Source: Streptomyces caelestis
GTDB taxonomy: Bacteria > Actinomycetota > Actinomycetes > Streptomycetales > Streptomycetaceae
Direction of reading: 5' to 3'
Length of the DNA: 64,000 nucleotides
NCBI RefSeq assembly: GCF_014205255.1
Contig: NZ_JACHNE010000001.1
Span: 7,316,001-7,380,000 of the forward strand
Shown piece by piece: positions 17,385 through 25,422 of this stretch (its first letter is position 1; each line of letters opens with the position of its first letter). Under the pieces are notes generated by a model. That model saw only the letters and a program-made list of their open reading frames with translations. It did not search any database and was not told where the DNA came from. The position numbers were made by a program, and so were the translations under genes.

Positions 17385-17705
17385 GTCACGCTTCGGGACG
17401 AGTTGTATGCGTGTCTGACCGTACGGGGCGATGAGCTGTTCGAGCTGGTGGACGCGGTTCTATGTGCTCCGGGGGCGGTGCACTCGGCGGTGGAGTTGAC
17501 GTTGTTGCCTGAGCACCGGCGTGGGCACGGGGCTGTGTACGACGCCTCAATCATGGGCAGATCGATGCCGACCGACTGCGTTCGCTGCTGGCTGGCCTTC
17601 CGCGTCCTCGTTTCCCGGAAGGGAGGCTGGTGCGGGCGGTGGACGTCTCGCCGTGGCCGCGGTCGGACGCGCCGTGCTCCCTTTCATCCTCGCTCGCCAG
17701 CCGAT
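17385..17705 (+). pseudogene. 5' remnant of an IS701-type transposase
   Basis: RDELYACLTVRGDELFELV, GAVHSAVELTLLPEHRRGHG and AVYDA are the N-terminal region of IS701-type transposases. One base is missing after GCC at about 17548; the next frame then reads LNHGQIDADRLRSLLAG. The remaining sequence resembles the start of the DDE domain (VDVSPW), and no catalytic core follows. The gap from 17180 to 17384 shows no gene. Confidence 0.8.
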
Positions 17706-17751
17706 AGTCGTACCGATGCGTATCGCGACAGCGTCCTTTCGCTCACGGACC

Positions 17752-19101
17752 TTACCGAGCTGCGCGTGCGACCCGGGCCGCCTCCACCTTCGCGCCGTCG
17801 CGCTCGGGATTCACCAGCAGCGCGAAAAGCGCGCCTCCCGCAATGGCGATGCCACCCATCAGCATGAACACGTTGGTGTAGCCCTCGGCGAGCGAGCCCG
17901 CGGATCGGGCCGCGTCCAGTACGACACCCGTGACCCATGGCCCGGCGGCGGCGAGGAAACCGGCGACGGCTACGCCGATCGACAGGACGCTTGTGCGCTG
18001 CCCCGGCGGCACGATCTGCACCAGGGCCGGGTTGGCCACGGCATGGACGGTCATGGCCAGCCCGTAGCCCATCATCAGCAGGGCCATCGGGAGCACTGCA
18101 CCGGAGACGAGGGGAAGGGCCGCCAGGAAGACACCGCCGAGCGCGAGCAGCCCACCGCCCCATATCCCGCGCACGATTCGGGACGTGGCCCCCTTCCTGA
18201 GCCTCCGGTCGCTCCACCCGCCGTAGAGGTACAAGAACACCATCGCGGAGATGCTCGGCACGCCGAAAAGCGAGCCCGCCGTGACCGCCGAGAACCCCAG
18301 CGCCTCCTGGAAGTAGGACGGAAGCCAGGTCAGGACCACGACCACGAGCATCGAAGAGGCCGTGAACGCGGCCACGTACCCGACGAAGGTGCCTGTCAGC
18401 AGGATGGTCCCTATGGGCGCACGAGATCCGGTCTGTGTGACGGTTCCGGTCCCGGCCTGGCCGTAGGGGCCCTCTCTCCCGAGGAAGAACCAGGCCGGCG
18501 CCCAGGCGAAGCCCAGGAGCGCCACGGCGAGGAAGCCCGCCTCCCAGCTCCATGCGGCGATCATTAAGGCCAGCAGCGGGGCGAAGAGCAGCTTGCCGAG
18601 TGACGCCCCGGTCGTGAGCAGCGCCGTGGGGAATCCGCGCCGTTCGTCGGGCCACCAGGAGTAGGCGGCCGCGTGCGCCACCGGTCCGGTGGGACCCTCC
18701 GCCGCCCCGAGTATGAACCGGGTCGCCAACAGCAGCCCGCCCGAGGCGGCGAAGAAGATGGGCAACTGGAGGAGCGACCACACCACCACGAGGGTGAACA
18801 GAGTGGCCTTGATGGGCAGCCGATCGGCCACGAAGCTGTACAGCAGCGCGGCGGCCGGGCCGAGCAGGCCGGCGGCGCTGCTGATGCTGCCGAACTCGGC
18901 GGCCGAGAGTCCGAGGTCGGCCATCGCCGGTTGCGCGACCAGCCCGAGAATCGCCTTGTCCAGGTATGCGATCAAGGTGCACCCGAGGAGCATGAGAGTG
19001 ACGGCCCAGGCCATGACCGGGCGGTGCTTCTCCGGGTTCGTGGCCGCCGTGCTGTCGGTCGTGGCCGGTTCCTGCTGCGGCGGGACGCGCTCGCTCACCA
19101 T
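17752..19101 (-). CDS. MFS transporter (anion:cation symporter-like)
   Basis: 449 residues with about 12 membrane segments. The loop 2-3 motif is degenerate (FVADRLPIK near residue 90) and the repeat in the second half is YGGWSDRRLRKG near 290. The pattern LIAYLDKAILGLVAQPAMADLGLS at the first helix fits the ACS family, whose members take up organic anions such as hexuronates, phthalate or tartrate. The ATG at 19101 is chosen; no partner enzyme lies beside it, so the substrate is unknown. The gene sits between transposase scars. The 195 bases between it and merR show no clear feature. Confidence 0.87.
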   Translation of the reverse strand: MVSERVPPQQEPATTDSTAATNPEKHRPVMAWAVTLMLLGCTLIAYLDKAILGLVAQPAMADLGLSAAEFGSISSAAGLLGPAAALLYSFVADRLPIKATLFTLVVVWSLLQLPIFFAASGGLLLATRFILGAAEGPTGPVAHAAAYSWWPDERRGFPTALLTTGASLGKLLFAPLLALMIAAWSWEAGFLAVALLGFAWAPAWFFLGREGPYGQAGTGTVTQTGSRAPIGTILLTGTFVGYVAAFTASSMLVVVVLTWLPSYFQEALGFSAVTAGSLFGVPSISAMVFLYLYGGWSDRRLRKGATSRIVRGIWGGGLLALGGVFLAALPLVSGAVLPMALLMMGYGLAMTVHAVANPALVQIVPPGQRTSVLSIGVAVAGFLAAAGPWVTGVVLDAARSAGSLAEGYTNVFMLMGGIAIAGGALFALLVNPERDGAKVEAARVARAAR

Positions 19102-19296
19102 GGTGTGTTCCTTGTGCGGATGTCGCGGCCCGCCCGTTCGCTCTGGTTACGGCCGAACGGGTACGCGGGAACTGGGCAGAAGGGCGGGCGTACGGACGCC
19201 GGCGCAACGATGTCGTGGTGCCGGATACGCGGAGTTCGGTCCGGGGAGTGCTGGTCCGGCGAGCGTCGCCGTCCCCCACCTTGCCGGCAGTGCCCG

Positions 19297-19824
19297 TCAC
19301 AGCGGCTCGTGCGGTAGTGCCGTGCGGCCGGTGGCGGTTCCGGTGTCGAGGTCCTGCACGTCCGGCCCGGTCGAGCCCCCGTACGTGGCGATCTTGTACT
19401 CGGTCGCCGTGAGGGAAAGGGACAGCTCACGAATCCGGCGGCGGATGGTGTCGCGATGTTCGAGCAGCATGTCGAGTCGCTCGGGCACCGTGTGCTCCCC
19501 GGCGTCGACGAGCGAGATGTAGTGCTGCAGATCGCGCATCGGCATACCGGACAGCCGCATCCGGGTGAGGAACACCAGGCGCCGCACCGCGTCGGCGTCG
19601 TAGACGCGATGGCCGTTGCTGTCGCGGGCCACCTCGACCAGTCCGGCCCGCTCGTAGTAGCGCAGCGTGTGGGGCGAGATGTCGAGGAGGTCGGCGACCT
19701 CGGTGATCACCATCGACTCGGGCACGTCGGCCAGGTCGGTGAGGCGGTGGATCGCCTCAACCGACAGCGGGCCGTCGTCCCCGAGCGTTGCGAGCGCCCG
19801 GTTCATCAGATCGTCAGTAGCCAT
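19297..19824 (-). CDS. MerR-family transcriptional regulator
   Basis: 175 residues from the ATG at 19824. A winged helix-turn-helix with ITEVADLLDISPHTLRYYER and AGLVEVARDSNGHRVY lies at residues 38-75, later than usual because of an N-terminal extension of about 37 residues; a long dimerisation helix (LDMLLEHRDTIRRRIREL) follows. There is no obvious metal-binding cysteine, so an organic ligand is likelier. It starts one base after the stop of the SDR gene, and the operon promoter has the 19-base spacer expected for MerR control, so the protein probably regulates its own operon. Confidence 0.88.
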   Translation of the reverse strand: MATDDLMNRALATLGDDGPLSVEAIHRLTDLADVPESMVITEVADLLDISPHTLRYYERAGLVEVARDSNGHRVYDADAVRRLVFLTRMRLSGMPMRDLQHYISLVDAGEHTVPERLDMLLEHRDTIRRRIRELSLSLTATEYKIATYGGSTGPDVQDLDTGTATGRTALPHEPL

Positions 19825-19825
19825 G

Positions 19826-20695
19826 TCAGCCAACCTGGATCGGTCGGACCGACGCCGGGACACCTTCGAAGTCGGCGCTGCGGGCGGTCCCGGCCCACCG
19901 CTCCACCTCGTCCAGGCCCCGCCGGTAAGCACCCGAGATACGCTCGACCGCCTCGCGCCCGAGCGGCAGCCGCAGCGGCACCTCGTCACTGTGCGCGAGC
20001 GACACGATGATCTCGGCCGCCCGCGCCGGGTCACCTTCCTGGAGGCCGTCGGCCCCGGCCAAGTCAGCGCGGACGTCGGAGAGAAGGTCACGGTAGGTCT
20101 CGGACGCCTCGGCGAACTCAAGCACGTCGGCCGCGTTGAAGTCGGTCCGGAACCGGCTGGGCTCGACGATCATCACGCGGATCCCGAACGGCGCAACCTC
20201 CCCAGCCAGGGCCTCGGACCAGCCTTCGAGGGCGAACTTCGACGCGGAGTACGTCGACACGCCGGGGAACGACATCCGGCCGGCCTGGCTGCTCATCTGC
20301 ACGATCGTCCCGGTGCCCCGCGCGTGCATCGCAGGCAGCGACGCACGGACGAGCGCGGCAGGGCCGAACAGGTGCAGATCCATCAGCTCACGCAGCTGCG
20401 CGTCGCTGACCTCCTCGACCGCTCCGACCACGGCCCGGCCCGCGTTGTTGACGAGCACGTCGAGCTGACCGAAGCGGTCGAGGGTGTCCCGCACGAGGTC
20501 CGCAGCCGCAGTGATGTCTCGGGCGTCGTACTTCGCGATCAGGCAGTTGTCCGGGTACCTGGCCTCCAGGTCGGCCACGCTCTCGGGCCGGCGCACCGCC
20601 GTTACCACATAGTCGCCCTTCGCGAGCGCCGATTCCGCCAGTGCGCGCCCGAAACCGCGGGACGCGCCGGTGATGATCCATGTCTGTTTGCTCAT
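19826..20695 (-). CDS. SDR-family oxidoreductase, cotranscribed with merR
   Basis: 289 residues from the ATG at 20695 (MSKQTWIITGASRGFGRALA); an upstream in-frame start at 20752 overlaps the promoter. Motifs: TGASRGFG at residues 9-16, NNAG near 85, MSSQAG near 135 and YSASK near 150. It is a classical NAD(P)-dependent dehydrogenase; the group is often annotated as oxidoreductase or short-chain ketoreductase, and the substrate is not evident. The merR gene follows at one base, suggesting that the MerR ligand is also this enzyme's substrate (inference). Confidence 0.88.
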   Translation of the reverse strand: MSKQTWIITGASRGFGRALAESALAKGDYVVTAVRRPESVADLEARYPDNCLIAKYDARDITAAADLVRDTLDRFGQLDVLVNNAGRAVVGAVEEVSDAQLRELMDLHLFGPAALVRASLPAMHARGTGTIVQMSSQAGRMSFPGVSTYSASKFALEGWSEALAGEVAPFGIRVMIVEPSRFRTDFNAADVLEFAEASETYRDLLSDVRADLAGADGLQEGDPARAAEIIVSLAHSDEVPLRLPLGREAVERISGAYRRGLDEVERWAGTARSADFEGVPASVRPIQVG

Positions 20696-20703
20696 GGCGG
20701 CGA

Positions 20704-20733
20704 CGCTAGGGTTTTGAGCGCGCTCGAACGCAA
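20704..20733 (-). promoter_or_regulatory. MerR-type promoter and operator of the SDR-merR operon
   Basis: Read on the minus strand, TTGCGT (20733-20728) and TAGCGT (20708-20703) are separated by exactly 19 bases. This is the long spacer that MerR activators shorten by twisting DNA. A palindrome TTGAGCGCGCTCGAA (core GAGCGCGCTC, 20716-20725) sits inside the spacer, as in known MerR operators. The start codon is 8 bases beyond the -10 box. Confidence 0.7.
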
Positions 20734-20799
20734 GCCTGCGCGACCACGACACGGAAGATCACGACCGGAAAGCGCACCACGCATGGGCCCGCGCGCGGC

Positions 20800-20925
20800 A
20801 CCGCGCAGCGGCAGGCTCCGCGAGCGAGGAATCCGGCACCGCATCTCCCGCAAGGACATCGAGTACGCCACCCGGCTGGGTCGGCACCGCCTGGTGGTGG
20901 AGCATCGGCTGCCGCCGCCTCACCA
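20800..20925 (+). pseudogene. C-terminal fragment of an IS5-family transposase
   Basis: LRERGIRHRISRKDIEY followed by ATRLGRHRLVVEHRL matches the end of the IS5 subgroup whose N-terminal half lies at 15526-16696 on the same strand. The usual sequence after VVER (a Trp-Leu-containing helix) is already scrambled. No terminal repeat can be recognised. The two pieces could be halves of one element torn apart by later insertions. Confidence 0.65.
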
Positions 20926-21261
20926 CATGAAGCGGATGCGCCAGGTCTGGGCCGGACTGAAACGGACATGGAACCGCCGCGCGATCACCGTCGCCACCCG
21001 GGCCAGCGTCCACCACTGGTCCTCCACCCAGCCGTGCGCGGACGGCCCCTTGGACCGCAGGGCCTCCACTCCGCCGTCCCGCCAGCGGGCATGCCAGGCG
21101 TAAGCGGACTTGCGCGAGACCCGTAACCGCCGCGCGACCTGCGGCGGCGTCACCCCTTGCACGAATAACTCGGCAGCCTCGAACCGCACGTGCTCCCGCC
21201 GGGCCCGCTGTTTCGCGGTCAGGCCACCCCCATCGGGATACCGCATGACACCGAGATACAC
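20926..21261 (-). pseudogene. IS630-family transposase, N-terminal remnant with internal deletion
   Basis: MRYPDGGGLTAKQRARREHV and the helix-turn-helix VARRLRVSRKSAYAWHARW are the start of a winged-helix IS630-type transposase. Between ALRSKGP and SAHGWVEDQWWTLAR a block of roughly 25 residues found in relatives is missing, and the sequence stops after FSPAQTWRIRFMW. The DDE domain is absent. Confidence 0.78.
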
Positions 21262-21283
21262 CCACCACCGAGATCACCGTCAC

Positions 21284-23053
21284 CCTAAGGGCTCGCAGAG
21301 AATCAACATGCTGATTTGATCTCGGTGGGGCTGCTGTTTGCGAGGAACGCGGTGACGTCAGCGGGCGTGCGGAACCTGGCTGTCGAGGGTGGAATGGTGT
21401 AGCCGTGCTCAGCCAGGAGGGGCTGGACTTGGCGAACGGCCCTGGTGAGGGTGCTGCCGTTGACTCCGAAGAGCTGGGCGAGCAGGTCTCGGGTGCCGAG
21501 TTTGCGCAGGTAGAGCACGGTGGCCAGGACTCTGTCGGCGGTGGTCAGCCTGTCCTTCGCCCCTGCGCCGCGAGCGCGGATGCGCTCACCTCCTCGTTGC
21601 TGGAGCCGTCCCTGCTCACGTAACTCATCGAGTTTCGCGACCAGTTGGTCAACGAGTTCGTCCAGTGCCGGTTCGGGCATGCCGGTCAGCTCCGGGTTGC
21701 GCAGACCCCCAGTGCCGGGCGGCAGGGATGGGCCAGCTGATCGCGGGCTCTTGGCTTCACCGGCTGCGGTGGTGGTGTCGCGAGGCTGAGGGTGGAGGGT
21801 GTAGTTCCAGTCGCCGTGGAAGCGGTGCCGGTGCATGGGCAGGGCGTCGATGTCGCTGTCGGTGACCTTGATGCCGGTGTCGTAGGTGCCTGGGTCGAGT
21901 TCGGCGTGGACTTTCAGCCCAGTGCGGGTGGTGGTCGCTGCGATGCTGTTCACGATGACGTCGTGGCTGGTCAGTGGGCGGCCGCGCCAGTTCATGGAGA
22001 TGTGGGAGAACAGCCGGTGCTCGATCTTGTTCCATTTCGAGGTGCCCGGCGGCATGTGGCAGACTGTGATATCCAGGCCCATCTCGGCGGCCAGGGCGGC
22101 GAGTTCGGTCTTCCAGGCGCGGGTGCGGTAGCCGTTGGAGCCGCCCGCGTCCGCAGTGATCAGCAGACGGGTGGCAGCCGGATAGTCGTGCCGGCCGCGG
22201 GCCTGCCACCAGCGGCGGATGGAGGCGACAGCGAACGCGGCGGTGTCGTGATCAGTGCCGACACTGACCCAGCCGGTATTCGCGGCGACGTCGTAGATCC
22301 CGTACGGGATCGCCTTGCCCGGTCCCTGACGGTCCAGGAAATCGTGCGTCTTGACCAGGACCGGCTCACGGGCCGGCCGCCACTGGTGACCCGCATTCTT
22401 GTAGTCGCCGACGAGTTCCTTCTTCTTCGCGTCCACGCTGATCACCGGCTGGCCGGCACCCATATGCTCCCTGGCCCGCTCGTTGATGTAGCGGAACTGG
22501 GCGTCACGGTCCGGGTGCTGCTTGCCCTCGACGGTCTTGGCGCCGGCCTGCAGGCTGAAGCCCTCCTGGCGCAGCAGGTCCCCGACCGTGTCCGCGCTCA
22601 CCCGGTGCCCCCGACGGGTCAGCTCGGCCGCGAGGTTCCTGGTCGACTTCACCGTCCAACGCAGCGGCGACATCGGATCGCCCCGCTCGTCAGGTTCCAC
22701 CAGTGCCAGCAGCGCGGGGCGCAGACCGGGATCAAGGTACACGGCCTTCTTCCGACCACCACCGGGCCTGCGAACCCGTCCCAAAGGCTCCTCGCCGGCG
22801 TCCAACTCGTCCACGCCCTTGCGGACCGTCGTTTCGCTGACCTGGGCCGCCCGCGCGACCGCCCGGATACCACCGTGACCCAGGATCCGGGCCTCGGCCC
22901 CCATCAACAGCCGCCGCTGCCGCTCGTCCAGATGTGGGAACAACATCCCGAACTTCACAGCGAGTTGACTACAAACCTCATCGGAGACGCCCATAGCAGA
23001 CCAACGAGCCCAAGCATGCGAAGCAACACCTTGATTCTCTGCGAGCCCTTAGG
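21284..23053 (-). mobile_element. ISAzo13-family insertion sequence (about 1.77 kb)
   Basis: The left end CCTAAGGGCTCGCAGAGAAT (21284 on) and the right end (23031-23053) are perfect 23-base inverted repeats. One long transposase gene fills the interior on the minus strand. I could not find a convincing target duplication outside the repeats. It lies between an IS630 remnant and the excisionase/integrase scar. Confidence 0.85.
21303..22994 (-). CDS. ISAzo13-family transposase
   Basis: 563 residues. The first 90 residues include a helix-turn-helix (IRAVARAAQVSETTVRKGV). The catalytic core has VISVDAKKKELVGDYKNAG (first Asp), LLITADAGGSNGYR (second Asp) and the late Glu in KWNKIEHRLFSHI, the DDE triad of this family. 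Beyond residue 440 an additional C-terminal helix-turn-helix-like region (TRDLLAQLFGVNGSTLTRAV) is present, making it longer than typical members of about 400-450 residues. The frame is intact, so the transposase may work. Confidence 0.88.
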   Translation of the reverse strand: MGVSDEVCSQLAVKFGMLFPHLDERQRRLLMGAEARILGHGGIRAVARAAQVSETTVRKGVDELDAGEEPLGRVRRPGGGRKKAVYLDPGLRPALLALVEPDERGDPMSPLRWTVKSTRNLAAELTRRGHRVSADTVGDLLRQEGFSLQAGAKTVEGKQHPDRDAQFRYINERAREHMGAGQPVISVDAKKKELVGDYKNAGHQWRPAREPVLVKTHDFLDRQGPGKAIPYGIYDVAANTGWVSVGTDHDTAAFAVASIRRWWQARGRHDYPAATRLLITADAGGSNGYRTRAWKTELAALAAEMGLDITVCHMPPGTSKWNKIEHRLFSHISMNWRGRPLTSHDVIVNSIAATTTRTGLKVHAELDPGTYDTGIKVTDSDIDALPMHRHRFHGDWNYTLHPQPRDTTTAAGEAKSPRSAGPSLPPGTGGLRNPELTGMPEPALDELVDQLVAKLDELREQGRLQQRGGERIRARGAGAKDRLTTADRVLATVLYLRKLGTRDLLAQLFGVNGSTLTRAVRQVQPLLAEHGYTIPPSTARFRTPADVTAFLANSSPTEIKSAC

Positions 23054-23402
23054 TCTCTCACCACACACCCTCTACGTCTGGAGGCACCGACGGCAGGGAC
23101 CGCCGAGTTTCCGCATGGGTCCTCGCGGGCGCGTCATGTACAGGCGGGAATCTCTCGATGCCTGGATCCGTGCGCAGGAGCTGGCCGACTCCCACGGCCG
23201 TCTCGTGCTGACGACGAAGTACGGCAACGCAATCGCCGCCAAGTGGTTGGGGCACTCGTCGCCGACCATCACCCTCGACCACTACGCCCACTTCATGCCG
23301 GAGGCGGGGAAGAAGGGGCGCAGGGCGATCGATAGCCTTCTGGGGGAGCGGGAGGAGGTCTCTGGCGCAAACTCCCCAGATTCTCCCCAGGACCTGTCCT
23401 GA
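23054..23402 (+). pseudogene. Excisionase/integrase remnant fused by deletion
   Basis: The first part (LYVWRHRRQGPPSFRMGP and VMYRRESLDAWI, to about 23190) is the C-terminal half of an AlpA/Xis-like DNA-binding protein. It runs straight into KWLGHSSPTITLDHYAHFM, the last catalytic block of a tyrosine integrase with its His and nucleophile Tyr, ending at 23402. The integrase N-terminal and core domains are gone, consistent with a deletion inside a former integrative element of actinomycete type. No tRNA or clear att repeat is visible beside it. Confidence 0.8.
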
Positions 23403-23451
23403 GAGCCCATCGTCCGGGCCGGCACACGTAAACAGCGAGGTGAGAGGCCGT

Positions 23452-25278
23452 ATGTTCACGACCCGCCCCACCCTCCAGGGCACCTTCGGCATGGTGTCCT
23501 CCACGCACTGGCTCGCCTCGCAGTCGGCGATGGCCGTCCTGGAGGACGGCGGCAACGCCTACGACGCTGCCGTGGCAGGGGCGTTCGTCCTGCACGTCGT
23601 CGAGCCGCACCTCAACGGCCCGGCCGGCGAGGTGCCGATCCTGCTCGCCCCGGCCGGCGGCGAGGTCCGGGTGCTGTGCGGGCAGGGCGTCGCACCGGCC
23701 GGGGCGACGATCGCCCACTACCGGGGCCTCGGCCTGGACCTCGTCCCCGGCACCGGGCCGCTCGCCGCCGCCGTGCCGGGCGCGTTCGACGCCTGGATGC
23801 TGCTGTTGCGCGACCACGGCACCAAACCCCTCGCCGACGTCCTGAAGTACGCCATCGGATACGCCGAGCACGGGCACCCGCCCGTGGAGCGCGTCGGCGA
23901 GACCGTCGAGACCGTACGCGAGCTGTTCGAGACGGAATGGACCTCGTCGGCGGAGATCTACCTGCCGGGCGGCAAGGCACCCCGCCCCGGCGCGCTGTTC
24001 CGCAACCCCGCGCTCGCCGCCACCTGGAAGCGCCTGCTCGCCGAGACCGCCGGGGCCGGGGACCGGGAGGCGCGGATCGACGCCGCCCGGGAGGTGTGGC
24101 GCACCGGATTCATCGCCGAGGCTCTCGTACGACAGGCCGGGCGCCCCACCCTGGACACCAGCGGCGCACACCACACCGGCACCCTCACGGCCGCCGACCT
24201 CGCCGTCTGGTCCGCGACCTACGAGACGCCGGCGACGTACGACTGGAACGGCTGGACCGTGTGCAAGCCGGGCCCCTGGAGCCAGGGCCCGGTCCTCCTC
24301 CAGCAGCTCGCCCTGCTCCCGCCCGAACTGCCCCCGCACGGCTCGGCCGACTACGTCCACCTGCTGGTCGAGAACTGCAAGCTCGCCATGGCGGACCGGG
24401 AGGCCTGGTACGGGGACGCCGCCGACGTGCCGCTCGACGACCTGCTGTCCGACCCGTACAACACGGCCCGTCGCGCTCTCGTCGGCGAGCGGGCCTCCCA
24501 CGACCTGCGGCCCGGCAGCCCCGGAGGACGCACCCTGCGACTGTGCGCGCACGCGCGCGTGGCGGCCGCCGTCCGGGAGGGCGCCGCCGCCCCGGGCATC
24601 GGCGAACCGACCGTCGCGAAGAGCCCGGCGTCCCCCGTGCCCGGCGAACCGGAGGTCGGCGGCGACGGGGGCACCCGCGGCGACACCTGCCACCTCGACG
24701 TCGTCGATCGCTGGGGCACCATGGTCTCGGCCACGCCCAGCGGCGGCTGGCTCCAGTCCAACCCCGTCGTGCCCGAACTCGGCTTCCCGCTCGGCACCCG
24801 GCTCCAGATGGCCTGGCTGGAGGAGGGCCTGCCCAATTCCCTCACCCCCGGCCGGCGCCCCCGGACCACGCTGACGCCCTCGATCGCCCTGCGCGAGGGC
24901 GTGCCCGTCATGGCGTTCGGCACCCCGGGCGGCGACCAGCAGGACCAGTGGCAGCTGCACTTCCTCCTGGCCGTCGCGCTGCGCGCCCAGGTGCGTGGCG
25001 GCCTGGACCTGCAGGGCGCCATCGACGCCCCGAACTGGCACAACGACAGCTTCCCCGGCTCCTTCTACCCGCGCGGCATGCGCCCGGGGAGCGTCACCGT
25101 GGAGTCCCGTACGGACCCGGCCGTCGTCGAGGAGCTGCGGCGGCGCGGCCACCGGGTGACCGTCGGCGACCCGTGGTCGGAGGGCCGGCTCTGCGCGGTC
25201 GCGCGGGACCCGGAGACGGGCGTCCTGTCGGCCGCGGCGAACCCGCGCGGCATGCAGGGCTACGCGGTCGGACGGTGA
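23452..25278 (+). CDS. Gamma-glutamyltransferase family protein
   Basis: 608 residues from the ATG at 23452, with GAGAGG just upstream; a GTG at 23440 is the alternative. N-terminal GMVSSTHWLASQSAMAVLEDGGNAYDAAVA is split here only to show the family start (VLEDGGNAYDAAVA). The autocatalytic Thr, which becomes the N-terminus of the small subunit, is T412 in GDTCHLDVVD. FGTPGGDQQDQWQ near residue 490 is the oxyanion loop. Members transfer or hydrolyse gamma-glutamyl groups; many of this branch act on substrates other than glutathione. No signal peptide is evident. Confidence 0.88.
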   Translation: MFTTRPTLQGTFGMVSSTHWLASQSAMAVLEDGGNAYDAAVAGAFVLHVVEPHLNGPAGEVPILLAPAGGEVRVLCGQGVAPAGATIAHYRGLGLDLVPGTGPLAAAVPGAFDAWMLLLRDHGTKPLADVLKYAIGYAEHGHPPVERVGETVETVRELFETEWTSSAEIYLPGGKAPRPGALFRNPALAATWKRLLAETAGAGDREARIDAAREVWRTGFIAEALVRQAGRPTLDTSGAHHTGTLTAADLAVWSATYETPATYDWNGWTVCKPGPWSQGPVLLQQLALLPPELPPHGSADYVHLLVENCKLAMADREAWYGDAADVPLDDLLSDPYNTARRALVGERASHDLRPGSPGGRTLRLCAHARVAAAVREGAAAPGIGEPTVAKSPASPVPGEPEVGGDGGTRGDTCHLDVVDRWGTMVSATPSGGWLQSNPVVPELGFPLGTRLQMAWLEEGLPNSLTPGRRPRTTLTPSIALREGVPVMAFGTPGGDQQDQWQLHFLLAVALRAQVRGGLDLQGAIDAPNWHNDSFPGSFYPRGMRPGSVTVESRTDPAVVEELRRRGHRVTVGDPWSEGRLCAVARDPETGVLSAAANPRGMQGYAVGR

Positions 25279-25393
25279 GCCCGCCGCGTCCCTCCGGCTG
25301 CGGAAGCCGCCGCTTCCCCTGGCTGTGGGTCCCGCGCGGCCCCGGCCCCCTGTTCATCGCGATGCCACCCGGAGTGCACCCGGCGGGTGGGGA

Positions 25394-25416
25394 TTGTCAG
25401 TGCCGCGTGTTGTGAT
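25394..25416 (+). promoter_or_regulatory. RecA-NDp/PafBC-like promoter motif
   Basis: TTGTCAGTG (25394-25402), 8 bases, then TGTGAT (25411-25416) matches the actinobacterial DNA-damage promoter described as tTGTCRgtg-N8-TAnnnT, except for G at the second -10 base. Transcription starting 7 bases after the -10 box would begin on the GTG at 25423 and give a leaderless mRNA. Confidence 0.5.
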
Positions 25417-25422
25417 GGAGGG

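Noticed and set aside
23403..23451. Possible att site or tRNA end beside the integrase remnant
   Set aside because: No tRNA sequence and no direct repeat matching another part of the window could be found.
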